Position numbers and translations under genes: made by a program. 49,486 nt of DNA from Candidatus Endobugula sertula (GTDB lineage Bacteria > Pseudomonadota > Gammaproteobacteria > Pseudomonadales > Cellvibrionaceae), in contig MDLC01000022.1 in NCBI GenBank assembly GCA_001723645.1, positions 1 through 49,486 on the forward strand. The letters are read 5' to 3'. Under the pieces are notes generated by a model. It was not told the DNA's origin and searched no databases. It was given only the letters and a program-made list of their open reading frames with translations. This document shows, in pieces, positions 19,172 to 30,600 of this stretch (within the stretch, counting starts at the first letter, position 1; every line of letters starts with the position of its first letter).

Positions 19172-20860
19172 ATGACTTCTCTAGATACTTCTGCTCTGGG
19201 TTCCTTTGCAGAATTTAGCCTTCCCCAACCAATACTAAAGTCTCTTGTTGGGCTGGGGTATGAAACTCCCTCGCCCATCCAAGCAGCCAGTATTCCTATC
19301 CTGCAATCTGGTCATGACCTGCTAGGACAAGCACAAACGGGAACGGGTAAAACCGCTGCTTTCGCTTTACCGCTATTATCAAAGATCGATCTGGATAAAA
19401 AATACCCCCAGTTATTGGTGTTAGCCCCTACTCGGGAACTCGCCATTCAGGTAGCCGAAGCCTTTCAAACCTATTCCCGTTACATGAAGTGTAATGTCCT
19501 GCCTATTTATGGTGGGCAGTCGTACGATAACCAGTTACGTCAGTTAAAGCGTGGGGCCCAAATTGTGGTGGGTACCCCAGGCCGTGTTATGGATCACATT
19601 AGGCGTAAAACCCTGGTCCTTGACCAACTGGAAGCTTTGGTATTGGATGAAGCGGATGAAATGTTGCGTATGGGCTTTATTGATGATGTGGAGTGGATTC
19701 TTGAACATACGCCTGAACAGCGCCAAATCGCCTTGTTTTCAGCTACCATGCCGAAAGAGATCAAAAAAGTCGCTGACCACTACTTGCAAAATCCTAAACA
19801 TGTCAAAATTGCCAATAAAACAGCCACAGCCAGCACTATTCGCCAGCGTTACTCTATTGTTAATCGCAATCAGAAACTAGATGCATTTACCCGTATATTA
19901 GAAGTTGAGGATTTTGACGGCGTTATCGTGTTTGTCAGGACTAAATTAGCCACTATTGAGCTGTCTGAAAAATTGTCTGCACGAGGCCATCGCAGCGAAG
20001 CACTGAATGGTGATATACCACAGAAACAACGCGAATTAATTGTCGACAAGATTAAAAAAGGAAGTCTTGATATCCTGGTCGCAACGGATGTGGTTGCACG
20101 AGGTTTGGATATTGAGCGCATCAGCCATGTGATTAATTATGATATTCCATTGGATACAGAATCTTATGTTCACCGTATTGGGCGTACTGGCCGGGCAGGC
20201 AGAGATGGTGATGCCATTTTGTTTGTTACTCCCAGAGAGCGCCACTTGTTAAAAGCTATTGAACGGGCAACGAAAAGCGATATTGTTCGTATGGATGTTC
20301 CCAGTACGGATGCGGTTAACCAAAAACGGGCTGATAGCTTCAAACAGCGTATTACTGATACGGCACAAAATGTTGACCTGACGATTTATCAACAAATCAT
20401 CGAAGAATATCTGCAGGAAAATCAATTAGCGGCTGAAGATATTGTGGCGGCCCTGGCGTGCCTAGCTCAGGGTGAACAGCCATTATTTGTAGAAGAACGA
20501 TCTTACTCTAAAGAAAGGGAACATTTCCAAGATAGGGGGGATCGTCAAGGTCGTCGCCGCCATGAACGTTCACGTCACAGAGATGGTAAAAAACTTCGAC
20601 GTAGTGCGGGTGAATACAGCAATGAGAATATGAATCGTTATCGTATTGAGGTGGGGCATAACGATGGTGTAAAACCTGGAAATATTGTCGGTGCTATCGC
20701 CAATGAAGCCAATCTACCTAGTAGGCAGATTGGGCATATTAAAATCCATAATCATTATTCAACGATTGATTTGCCTAAAGAAATGCCAAAGGCGGTATTT
20801 AGAAAACTGCAGAAAACCTATATCTGTGGTAAGCAGATAGAGATAAAATTGAGTCATTAA
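19172..20860 (+). CDS. deaD: DeaD/CsdA, DEAD-box RNA helicase
   Basis: An ATP-dependent RNA helicase for ribosome assembly and mRNA unwinding in the cold. From ATG 19172 it has 562 residues: Q motif (FSLPQPILKSLVGLGYETPSPIQ region), motif I AQTGTGKTAAF, Ia PTRELAIQ, II DEAD, III SAT, VI HRIGRTGRAGR. The C-terminal DbpA/CsdA-type RNA-binding domain (YRIEVGHNDGVKPGNIVGAI) is at about residues 480-560, after a basic Arg-rich stretch. The frame stays open upstream to GTG 19007, but those 55 codons do not look like DeaD, so I read them as leader. deaD mRNAs often have a long regulatory 5' leader. Confidence 0.93.
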   Translation: MTSLDTSALGSFAEFSLPQPILKSLVGLGYETPSPIQAASIPILQSGHDLLGQAQTGTGKTAAFALPLLSKIDLDKKYPQLLVLAPTRELAIQVAEAFQTYSRYMKCNVLPIYGGQSYDNQLRQLKRGAQIVVGTPGRVMDHIRRKTLVLDQLEALVLDEADEMLRMGFIDDVEWILEHTPEQRQIALFSATMPKEIKKVADHYLQNPKHVKIANKTATASTIRQRYSIVNRNQKLDAFTRILEVEDFDGVIVFVRTKLATIELSEKLSARGHRSEALNGDIPQKQRELIVDKIKKGSLDILVATDVVARGLDIERISHVINYDIPLDTESYVHRIGRTGRAGRDGDAILFVTPRERHLLKAIERATKSDIVRMDVPSTDAVNQKRADSFKQRITDTAQNVDLTIYQQIIEEYLQENQLAAEDIVAALACLAQGEQPLFVEERSYSKEREHFQDRGDRQGRRRHERSRHRDGKKLRRSAGEYSNENMNRYRIEVGHNDGVKPGNIVGAIANEANLPSRQIGHIKIHNHYSTIDLPKEMPKAVFRKLQKTYICGKQIEIKLSH

Positions 20861-20915
20861 CCACATACCATTGTTTCTTGTTAGCGACAGATAGGGGCGA
20901 TTATCGGTAAGCTAA

Positions 20916-21626
20916 ATGAACTTGATTCTGTTATTAGATACTGATTTTATCGCTGATAATTGTGTTAAATTATATGGTCGGCGCTTTGAGCATATTAGGA
21001 CAGTACATCAAGTAGAAGTAGGCAGTAGACTTAACGTCGGTTTACTGAATGGTTCTATAGGGACTGGCCTTATTGAACAGATTGACAATCAGCAGGTGAT
21101 TTTAACTACGAGTCTTGATGTCTTGCCACCCCCTCGTTTACCGATAAACCTGATTATCGCTTTACCGCGCCCCAAAATGCTTAAGCGGATATTACAAACT
21201 TGTGCAACTATGGGCGTTAAAAAAATTATCTTCTTAAACAGTTATCGCGTTGAAAAAAGTTATTGGCAAACTCCACTGCTTAGCAAAGAAAAAATTAATG
21301 AGCAGTTAATCCTTGGATTAGAACAGGCAAAAGATACCATCTTGCCCGAGATTATACTGGAAAAACAGTTTAAACCCTTTGTCGAAGATCACTTACCGAC
21401 ACTTTGTAAAGAGACTATCTCTCTTGTCGCTCACCCTGAAAGTGCAACCCGTTGCCCCTATAACCTACAGGAACCTGCCACTCTAGTCATTGGACCTGAA
21501 GGTGGATTAATACCTTACGAAATTAGAAAACTGAATCAAGCTGGCTGCAAAAGTGTTCATGTAGGCGAAAGAATATTACGTGTAGAAACAGCCGTTACCT
21601 CATTACTGACACGCTTATACTTATAA
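20916..21626 (+). CDS. rsmE: RsmE, 16S rRNA m3U1498 methyltransferase
   Basis: A SPOUT-family rRNA methyltransferase that methylates U1498 of 16S rRNA. The 236 residues have an N-terminal PUA-like part (LYGRRFEHIRTVHQVEVGSRL) and the C-terminal trefoil knot that binds SAM: VIGPEGGLIPYEI and VGERILRVETAVTSLL. Length is close to the usual 243. It is convergent with the kinase gene on the other strand. Confidence 0.95.
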   Translation: MNLILLLDTDFIADNCVKLYGRRFEHIRTVHQVEVGSRLNVGLLNGSIGTGLIEQIDNQQVILTTSLDVLPPPRLPINLIIALPRPKMLKRILQTCATMGVKKIIFLNSYRVEKSYWQTPLLSKEKINEQLILGLEQAKDTILPEIILEKQFKPFVEDHLPTLCKETISLVAHPESATRCPYNLQEPATLVIGPEGGLIPYEIRKLNQAGCKSVHVGERILRVETAVTSLLTRLYL

Positions 21627-21672
21627 AATGAAATATCAGGCTTAAGCTTAAAATATTTCTACCACATCGTTA

Positions 21673-22395
21673 TTAGGGTAGTGATATTTCAAAAACCCCA
21701 CCTCCCAACAAGCCACCATTGGATAATGTTATTTTTCCATAACGATCTTTTTGTTTGTGCACCTGTGCTATTTGAGCCGCAAAAAACAGACCGAACTGTG
21801 TACTATTGCCATCCTTGTGGGCCTCACTATCTAGTGAGGCTGCATTAATCATCCCATCAGGAAAGCCATTGCCATCATCAGAGATCGTCAACAACAAGCA
21901 ATCGTTTTCTATTTGAGCGCCTAAATGCATCTTATGACTAGCATAACGTGTACCATTCACCAAAACATTATGAATAACACTACCTATTAAATGACTATCG
22001 TAATACCAAGATAAATTTTCATCACAATCAATCTCCAGCTCAATTTCCTGAGTTTTAAATAATATATCATTTCTGGCTACTTGGTCTTCAATCGTATCCA
22101 TAACAAAATTTTCATCAATATTGACGACCATGGTTTGATTCTGAAAGCGATATAGCGATAACAGTTGTATCAGCTCTGTGTTAATACGTGTTGCTTCATA
22201 CTGCAAAGTGGAAAATCGACGTTTCTGGCCTTGATTTTCAGCAGGCGCTTCTTCGATGATTTCTTCTAAAGAATTTAATAACATACTGAGAGAATTTTTC
22301 ATGTCATGAACACTAGGCGCCAACACTAAAGAAAAATCCAAATCTACTCCGTTCTTTTGTGGCGAGACATGTTCACTGTTAGGTTGCTTATTCAT
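21673..22395 (-). CDS. Soluble histidine kinase (HATPase) paired with a receiver-TPR protein
   Basis: 240 residues, no membrane segment. An H-box-like motif VHDMKNSLSMLLNSLEE is near residue 30, with the possible phospho-His. The HATPase domain has the N box LIGSVIHNVLVNGTRYA, G1 ISDDGNGFPDG and a G2-like STQFGLFFAAQIAQVH. There is no sensor domain, so the input must come from a partner protein. It starts 21 nt after the receiver-TPR gene, so they are very probably one two-component unit. Substrate and target are unknown; no symbol recognised. Confidence 0.75.
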   Translation of the reverse strand: MNKQPNSEHVSPQKNGVDLDFSLVLAPSVHDMKNSLSMLLNSLEEIIEEAPAENQGQKRRFSTLQYEATRINTELIQLLSLYRFQNQTMVVNIDENFVMDTIEDQVARNDILFKTQEIELEIDCDENLSWYYDSHLIGSVIHNVLVNGTRYASHKMHLGAQIENDCLLLTISDDGNGFPDGMINAASLDSEAHKDGNSTQFGLFFAAQIAQVHKQKDRYGKITLSNGGLLGGGVFEISLP

Positions 22396-22416
22396 ATTGT
22401 TTTACTCATAAATTGC

Positions 22417-24033
22417 TCACTGTATTTTTTGCAACATAGTGTGAAGCTGTTGGTAGCGATAAAATTGTGGGCTGGTTGGTGTAATATAACGTTCAATCAC
22501 TTTAAAAGTTGATTGACACTGCTTTTTATAAGCATTATTTTCATTATCTCGCATTGACCCTATCATTGCCTGAATCAAGTTAAGTTTTAAACCAATATAG
22601 CGAGGAAACTTTTTTTGTGCCCGAATGAAAAAATTAATGGAAGTTTCATATTGTTTTTTCTGATAAGCTGCAATACCTTTTTTATTAATCTGAGCTATCA
22701 TCTTCTTACCTTTTTCACTGACAGGCTCATTAAGCAAAGGGTCGAGTTTTTCAAGGGCGGATTGATCATTTTTGTAGCGATCTACTAACTCATTCAGCAT
22801 TGTTGTTGCTTCCATACGCTTATCATTAGCAATCAGCGCATTCACTATTTCAATATCTAGCTCTATATTTTTTTCAATAGTCGTTTCCAAAACATCTTCT
22901 ACTTCATTCAGTAAAATTTTAGACTGTTGTTTATTTCCCTCTAAAGCATGTATCTGGCTATTAAGTAATTTTGCCTGTACTTTTTGTTGAGGGCTAACCT
23001 GATATTTGTCTTCTAAATTGTTTAGCAGTAATGTTGCCTCACGACTAAATTCTTTTGCTTTATCAATATCGTTATCAAATACTTTAGTGATTGCTCTAGC
23101 AAAATTAAGGTGATTATCTGGAGTATCATGATGAGAATTGGCACCAAATTTAATCGTTTTTTTATATGCTTTGACTGCCAATTCGACATCACCATTATCC
23201 AATGCGATTTCAGCAAGAGATTTTTGTCTGGATGTCGACATAGGAGAAACCTCTGTGGCCATCTCTAACACTTTCTGCAGGCGATGATTATTTCCTGCCA
23301 AAGAGCAGGCTTTCGATAAACTGTCATACGCTTTTAAGTATGACGGATTATTAAAAATAATATCTTCCAAGGATTCTAAAGCACTATCTATTTCACCCCG
23401 TTCAATTTTTACATTAGCCAAACCCACCAAGGCCCAATCCAATTCCCTAGCCTCTAAAATATCTTTATATAGCTGCTCAGCTAGACCATATTCTTTTTCT
23501 TTGATATAAAGCTCACCTAATAGCTTTTGGCAATCAACCATATAGTGTGATTGCTGCTGTATATTGTCATATAACAGATTAATAGCTGTTTGATAATCTT
23601 CCTTTTCAATACTTTGGTATACCCTGGACAACTCCTCCCTCTGCGCCATTAATCGTTTAATTCGCTGTTCAAGAACCTTACCTGTTATCGGCTTTGTCAG
23701 AAAAGCGTCTGGTTCACAATCATAGGAACACATCACGACATGGCGACTGGTATCTGCTGAAATCATGACAAAAATGTCACTACTTTTTATATCCTGGTGA
23801 TATCGAAGCTCTTCCAGTAATTGTTGGCCATTCTTACCATCACCGAGATTATAATCACAAAGAATAAGATCATAGTGCTGTTTATGGCATAGATTAGCGG
23901 CTTCCTCTCCGGTCGCAACACTATCAATATGGCGAAAGCCCAGATCATGGATACTTTTGGCCAAGGTTCTACGAAAGTTATGGAAGTCATCCACGATCAA
24001 CACACGAGATGTTTCATAATGACTAGACGACAT
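22417..24033 (-). CDS. Response regulator with a long TPR output region
   Basis: 538 residues. The N-terminal receiver domain (about 1-130) begins RVLIVDDFHNFRRTLAKSI, has its phospho-Asp in LILCDYNLGDGKNG and the conserved Lys in FLTKPITGK. The rest is alpha-helical with tetratricopeptide-like repeats, for example EKEYGLAEQLYKDILEARELDWALVGLANV and GEIDSALESLEDIIFNNPSYLKAYDSLSKA. There is no DNA-binding or enzymatic output domain, so it likely acts by protein contacts. It is upstream of, and probably co-transcribed with, the kinase gene. Confidence 0.82.
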   Translation of the reverse strand: MSSSHYETSRVLIVDDFHNFRRTLAKSIHDLGFRHIDSVATGEEAANLCHKQHYDLILCDYNLGDGKNGQQLLEELRYHQDIKSSDIFVMISADTSRHVVMCSYDCEPDAFLTKPITGKVLEQRIKRLMAQREELSRVYQSIEKEDYQTAINLLYDNIQQQSHYMVDCQKLLGELYIKEKEYGLAEQLYKDILEARELDWALVGLANVKIERGEIDSALESLEDIIFNNPSYLKAYDSLSKACSLAGNNHRLQKVLEMATEVSPMSTSRQKSLAEIALDNGDVELAVKAYKKTIKFGANSHHDTPDNHLNFARAITKVFDNDIDKAKEFSREATLLLNNLEDKYQVSPQQKVQAKLLNSQIHALEGNKQQSKILLNEVEDVLETTIEKNIELDIEIVNALIANDKRMEATTMLNELVDRYKNDQSALEKLDPLLNEPVSEKGKKMIAQINKKGIAAYQKKQYETSINFFIRAQKKFPRYIGLKLNLIQAMIGSMRDNENNAYKKQCQSTFKVIERYITPTSPQFYRYQQLHTMLQKIQ

Positions 24034-24697
24034 AAACGATCTTCACTCAAATAAAAGTAATTACTATCAGAATAGACCATTTTTTTAAGGATCACGCAAA
24101 ATCTGTCGCTCTTACCCCTAACATCAGCACACCGTACTTACCACTCAGTTCAGAAGTCAGGTGCTTGTACGAAAGTTGTTCCTGCTCTCTTTTTTTGGAG
24201 GAACAAGATAGAGCGTATAAAGATGTATTCTCAGAGTGTTAAAACCTGCTCAATATTTTTCATACCGTCGCAAAAACAAGATGAGAAAAGCTGAATTAAC
24301 ATAACTTAAGAAAAATGTCAGACATTACCTCAAAAAAATTTAGAATGTTAATGACTATCACAAAAAAACCATCGCCTGTAGCAAAGGACTTTACTTATAT
24401 AAGCCGTTTTAGTGATGATAACTTGGTTAGCTGAATACCTGCGTAAGATAGTGCAGTAATGGATCAAAAAGAGGTGTGCCACGCACATTCCAATCGCCAA
24501 ATATTGGTCATTACGTCAATTCATGTCAATCATGATCCCTTATTAAGTACCATCGCAACCAGGTGTGTAACCCCACTGGACCAACTAGGGACTTGCCATT
24601 CCCCTACCGGTCAATTAGGGACGTGGTTTTGTACCCACATTAACTGTGAAGCTGGCATGATAGTCATCATTTAATATCAAACCCATAAGGAGTAACA
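24034..24697. promoter_or_regulatory. Long AT-rich leader region upstream of the Tc toxin
   Basis: A 664-nt gap between the divergent regulator gene and the toxin. It holds an 8-bp inverted repeat TTGTTCCT/AGGAACAA (24176-24183 and 24199-24206) with no T run, and two similar direct repeats near 24581-24622. A good ribosome site AAGGAG at 24687-24692 precedes the toxin ATG by 5 nt. A 71-codon frame at 24459-24674 shows no protein-like pattern, and I do not call it. I see no clear sigma-70 promoter; the region probably carries the control elements of the toxin. Confidence 0.5.
24581..24622. repeat. Direct repeat spaced 30 bp, candidate operator upstream of the toxin
   Basis: CCAACTAGGGAC (24581-24592) and TCAATTAGGGAC (24611-24622) match at 10 of 12 positions. 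They are exactly 30 bp apart, close to three helical turns, which suits two protein dimers on one DNA face. They end about 75 nt before the toxin start. Operator function is inferred from spacing and place only. Confidence 0.4.
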
Positions 24698-27600
24698 ATG
24701 ACCACAACCCAAACAATTCGTAATCTATATCAAACCCATGCTGACACATTATCGTCATGGGGTTATTCATCGCTGGTGGATATCGCTCAACAGTCTTTTG
24801 ACACATTCCATCAAACCTGTCGTAAGCAATTAAGCGTCAGTCAAACCCGCGCACTGTATTGTGCTGCACAACAGCATGTACAGCATTTACAGGCTTACCA
24901 CCGCAAACTATTAAGTCACGCTAATCCGCAATTGCAAAGCATTCCACACTTGGCCATTGATCCTATGAGCGAAGCCGTTGGCGGTTATGAAACAGAATTC
25001 GGTCAGCGTGCTGATGTCTACGTCCCCAAAGAGTCAGTCGCATCAGTATTTTCACCCGCAGCTTACCTCACTGAATTATATCGTGAGGGCAGTCAGTTGC
25101 ATCAGGAGGATAAACCGCAACATCTGAACCAGCGTCGCCCTGATCTGCAAAGCCTGCCGTTAAGCCAGAGTAATATGGACACAACCATTAGTTCCTTAGC
25201 ACTATCCAATAATATTTTACGTTCCAGCCTCAATGAAGCCGATCTGGACGAAAATCTAAGCAATCAGCTGTACCCATTTGATTTGCCTTATCACGCGCCT
25301 TTCTCTGGTATTGAGGCCGCGTTTTCAGCACAAAACACTGATGTCGAAACCATTGCCGAACAACTGGCAGCCACCAGACAAACTGACAACGCGGCCAAGG
25401 TTATCCACAGTGCCTTTAGCAACCATTTGTCACCAGTACTGGTTGAGGCTTTGCTCGAACCCATTGCCACTGATGCAACAGAGCTTAACGCCCAATTACA
25501 GCAACATTTCGGAGCTGGCGTTAGTGCAGTGCAACTGGCAGATGTTGATACTTTTTGCAACCATACGGGTATCAGTCGTAATGAACTTAATGCCTACCTG
25601 TCTTTGCCCTCGTTTCGTGAGAGCTGTAATACGCAATTGCAGGCCAGCTCGGTGCAGGTTAAAGACTCTATTCAGGAGAACCTGATCACCACACCAGGCC
25701 AATATGGCGGTCAATATTTAAATGCAACCAGCAAGCAATGGCTGGGTTTTGCGGATCAATGTATTGCCAGAGTGACTATTGAAGCACCGGAATCAGTGAC
25801 AGACCGAGTGGCTATATTACCGTCGATCAATGATCGCTGTATCACTTTTGCCGCGCTTGCAGTGATGCAGGAAGGCCAACCCAGTACCTATATTGATATT
25901 AAGTTGGATGATGAGCACATTACTGCTGGTCAGCCAGATACTTTTTCTAGTGAAGACGGAACCGTCTGCTCCCTACCATTAATTAATGGCTATCGCACTA
26001 TCGAGTATCATGCACAAGCCGGAACAGACAGTTATAAGCTGGTTATCGGTGTTGGTGATGAAGATATATGCAACCCTGGCGCATGGTATCCAGATACGGA
26101 CCCATCTGAAGATAACTTTACGCTGACATTTAGTACCGCTAGCAGCAGCGATCTGATCAAACTCAGTAAATTCATCCGTTATTGCCAACACACCGGCTTG
26201 AGTTCAAGTACACTGGATGTCTTGATCCGTCTGTCCAATATGACGTCTGTGTGCAGCATTAATACGCAGACATTACTGTTAACTGCATTAGTGTTGAACT
26301 ATCAGGCCTGCTACCACATTAACGAAGATGATGCCGTTGTGTTAGCGGGTGGGAATATCAATGTTTACGCCGAAGAAGGACAATTGAGCCAATTTGACCG
26401 CCTATTTAATAATCCACCATTAAATGGCCAGGCCTTCACTACAGATGATGTCGACAATACCATTAACTTTGACCCTGATGATGAGGTCTATAGCACACAA
26501 CGTGCCGTGCTAAAACGGGCTTTTGGTGTAGACGATACCGGCTTAGGTGTATTGGCAGCGCTCTGTGACCACGATAGTCTGAGCTATGCACGAAGTCTGG
26601 CGCGTATCAGTGATCTATATCGCGTGGCACAGTGGGCTAATTTGCATCAACTGACACCACAGGAATTACAGTACATATTGATACTCAACAACAAAACCGA
26701 GGCAGTCCACGGCCAATTGATTGGAACCTTGATGGAGTATCGACAGGTGGTATACACCACCTGTCAATGGTTGAAGGCACAACATCTGTCAGTCAGCACG
26801 GTTTATGCCATGACTACAAGCCACTATCTCACCACACTCACTCCCGAAATGGATGCGCTGCTACGCACTCTATACCAATCAGTAGATGATGAGACACTAT
26901 TGAAGCAAAGTTTCGCTCCGCATCTGGCCGGTGCGCTGAGTTTGTCCGGAGTGGATCAGGCGCTGGTAGTGCAGGACTGGATCGACGCCATTGCCGCTGA
27001 GCAGGCACTAGCGCTGACCTCCATTGATCTATTTTGGCAGGAAATTGTCGCCTGTTACGATAATGACGATAGTACCACTGGTGATACTGAAAAACTGGCT
27101 GCTTTCTGCCAAGCACTGGCACAGTTGTCGCTCATCATCCATACTTGGCAACTAAGCACAGTGGAATTGGCCTTGCTGGTCTATACGCCTTCAACACTGC
27201 AAGATGGGCAAACCATCTTGTCATTAACGTTAGATAACCTGCAAGCTATCGCCAACTTCAAAACACTACAACAAGCCGCAGGTGAACAAGCCAGCGAGTT
27301 ACTGACTGCACTGGACCATGATAGCCTCAGTATCGACCTACTGGCCCAATACTTGGCACAGCCCGCAGACGAATTAACACAGGCGGCCACGGCAATAGGA
27401 CTTGATACCGCCACCATGTTAACCGCCACCCAGGCCAGTTATCTTGACTTGTGGTTGCAAACCGCAAACAACTTGGGTGTATCCGTCAGCGTAGTAGATT
27501 CACTGTTAAGTCAGTCCTTGCGAGCCGATTACACCAGTTGGCAGACACTGGATGGCAATATTCAGGCCGGTTTGTCAGAAACGCCAGGCTTGACAGTAAA

Positions 27601-30600
27601 ACGCAGCTTGGATGAGTCCCTCAGCACCGCGTTATGCGCCTATTATCTCAATAGCTTTCAGGCCGAAAGCCTGAGAGGCAATGGTATCCCGCTACAAAAC
27701 CGGGATGAACTCTTCCAATATCTGTTGATTGATAATCAAGTGAGTGCCGAGATTGATACCACCTTGCTGGCTGAGGCTATTTCCAGCATACAACTATATA
27801 TCAACCGCTGTCTTCAGGGACTGGAAGCCAATGTTGATAAGCCCCAGCAACTGGACACTTTTTTTGTTGAGTGGGACCAATATAACAAGCGCTACAGTAC
27901 CTGGGCTGGGGCATCGCAACTGGCGTATTACCCGGAAAACTATATCGATCCGACCCTGCGTTACAATCAGACCAATTTGCAGCGGGCCCTATTGGACGAA
28001 ATCAGTCAGAGTAAACTGTCCAGTGATTCGGTAGAAGTGGCTTACCTCAATTATTTAAACAATTTTGAAGATATCGCCAACCTGAAAGTACTCAGTGGTT
28101 ACCACCATGCTGCCACCATGGATCAGGGGAGCAGCTATTTTATCGGCCGCACCAATACCGAACCTTACCGCTATTTCTGGCGCAGCCTCAACCACGAAGC
28201 CGATGATGGTCTCGGTGGTTACGTTGCTTCGGCGTGGACCGGGTGGGAGGAAATCAATACCCCTATCAATCCGGTACTCAATCAGGTACGACCGGTGATT
28301 TTCAATAACCGTCTGTATATAGGCTGGGTAGAACTGCGTTCGCGCCCCAAAACTAATGACGACGGTGAGGTGGTTAGCACCATTGATGAATATATACTGC
28401 AACTGGCGTATCGCAAAATCAATGGCAACTGGAATCCGGCAGTGGGCTTTGCCTTGTTGAATATACCGGCCGCATTAATTCCTGCATCGGGGCCCATATT
28501 TAATTTGTATCTCTCTTATCACCCCTTGCAGAACGCCATACTGGCGATGTTATATGATCCTACCGGAGAAGACGGCGGAGTGGGTTATGATTCCGTGGGC
28601 GATTTAGATCCTTGGACGGGTGGCTTTATTAATAGTGGTATGCAATATAACCCTATTCCTGTTGATAGTGATGATGACAGCAAGGTCAGGGATGTGTTTA
28701 GCTTGTTTTACCGTAATCTGAATGGTCCATCGACACCCAATAAAATTATCCGCTATATCAACGCTGTCAGTTACTCCGTCACAACTACACCAGGTACAGC
28801 CATAGATACCACTGACGAGTCGTTGAATGTCAGTGACGTTGATATTGTCAGTGAAGAGGTGGACAACTTATCAGTACCGGCGGTGCTGACGTATAATGCA
28901 CAAGCAACATTCACGCTCACTAACTCCAGTTCACCGGAAGCTATTCTTCAACAGGGTAACCCAACGGATAACTCTGGTGATTCTTTTGATGTTATTTCAT
29001 GTACTGTGGATGCGTCTATAAGAAAAATATTCGGAGAATTTTATGCTATTTACGAAATGGCCATAGATATTAAAACTAGGAATACGGTTGATGGTTATAT
29101 ATCAACAGATTCTGGTGTTGAATCTAGCACGACCGGAAGGAGTGATTTGACAATAAAACAGTTCGACTTTATTCACAAGGAATCAACATCAAAGGATGTA
29201 GAAGTGACTATTAGCTATGCAGACTCTCAGATTTTGTTTAGTAAGTATAAATATATTACAGTAAAAAACTCGAAGTCAAAAAACGTAATTTATAATGCTA
29301 AGATGGTGTCTGATCCGTTCAATATTTCTTTTACGGAGAAAGACCCTGCCGAAATTGAGCCAGGGAAAATCCGTTATGATATCGAATACCTTGATTATAA
29401 TTACTCTGGCAAGTACGAATTTAATCAGATTTATTTAAACGTTGAAAAAGGTCCTGTTGCTAAATGGATTACCATCAGCGCTGAAGCGCCAGTGGGAGCA
29501 ATAGAAGATCAGATAATTTCTACTGCTCCAGAGAATGATTACATAAATACAATACCCCTCATGCTACCAGTCGTCGAACAAGGTCTATCTTTTGACTGTC
29601 TCATCGAAGTGGCCGATGAAAGCGGCGCTGCTTGGTCATGTGTCTATACTTTAGGTAACACCGCCTACATTGTGCCAGGTACCATTACCTATGATTGGGG
29701 TGAAGGACCAGAGTCTTTAACTCAAAGTGGTACAGTGCCAACAAGCAAATTTTATCGCTACGATATCCCAGTGGGTGGTTTGAAGCAAACCCGTACCTTG
29801 ATAGTGAAGCAGGGCAATGTTGAGGTTTTCAAACAAAGTTTTGACATTAGTGCGACCCAAAATGAAGCAATAGAAACCAATCCAGCAGATTATTTCCAGG
29901 TTGTCGAAGATAACAGCCAACAGACATTGTATCTGGAAGACAACAACCGTCCCAGGCGCACACGTTTAAATACACTATTTGCCAATGAATTGATTCAACG
30001 TGCCAATAGTAGCCTTGACAATGTATTGAACTGGGAGACACAACAATTGCCAGAACCCAAATTGGGCAACGGTGGTTATGTCGATCTGGTGTTTGATCTA
30101 TACAATGTTGATACACATGGCAACGAAACTTGGTACAGGGTTTACCAGTATCAAGCCGAGGCGGATGTCGACAACATTCTTATCGCTGAAGGCAATCTGT
30201 CTGTCGATGTAGAGGTTAGCCAACGTGTATATCTGCCTTATACCGGTCGTGGCACCTGGCCAACTATTTTGCATCTGCGCTTTGAATTTGCAAAAGGTAT
30301 GTTGTTACCAGATCAGACCCAACGTTTTAGTTATGAAGAAACGACCGATATATTGACGCCTTATAGTGATGATAACACCAGCAATGAAGGACGCACACCA
30401 GGACTGAAACAATCATCCGTCGTCTCAACAACGACTGAACCCATGGACTTTAGTGGGGCTAATGGTTTGTACTTCTGGGAGTTATTCTACTACACACCGA
30501 TGCTGGTCACTGAAAAACTGTTGCAGGCACAAAACTTTGAAGAGGCTGAAAGTTGGCTACAGTATGTGTTTAATCCGCAGGGCTATATTGAGGGCAGCTA

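Noticed and set aside
24176-24206. Inverted repeat as a transcription terminator of the receiver-TPR region
   Set aside because: It lies upstream of that gene and no T run follows on either strand.
24459-24674. A 71-codon frame in the toxin upstream region
   Set aside because: No protein-like pattern, no ribosome site, and it overlaps the direct repeats.
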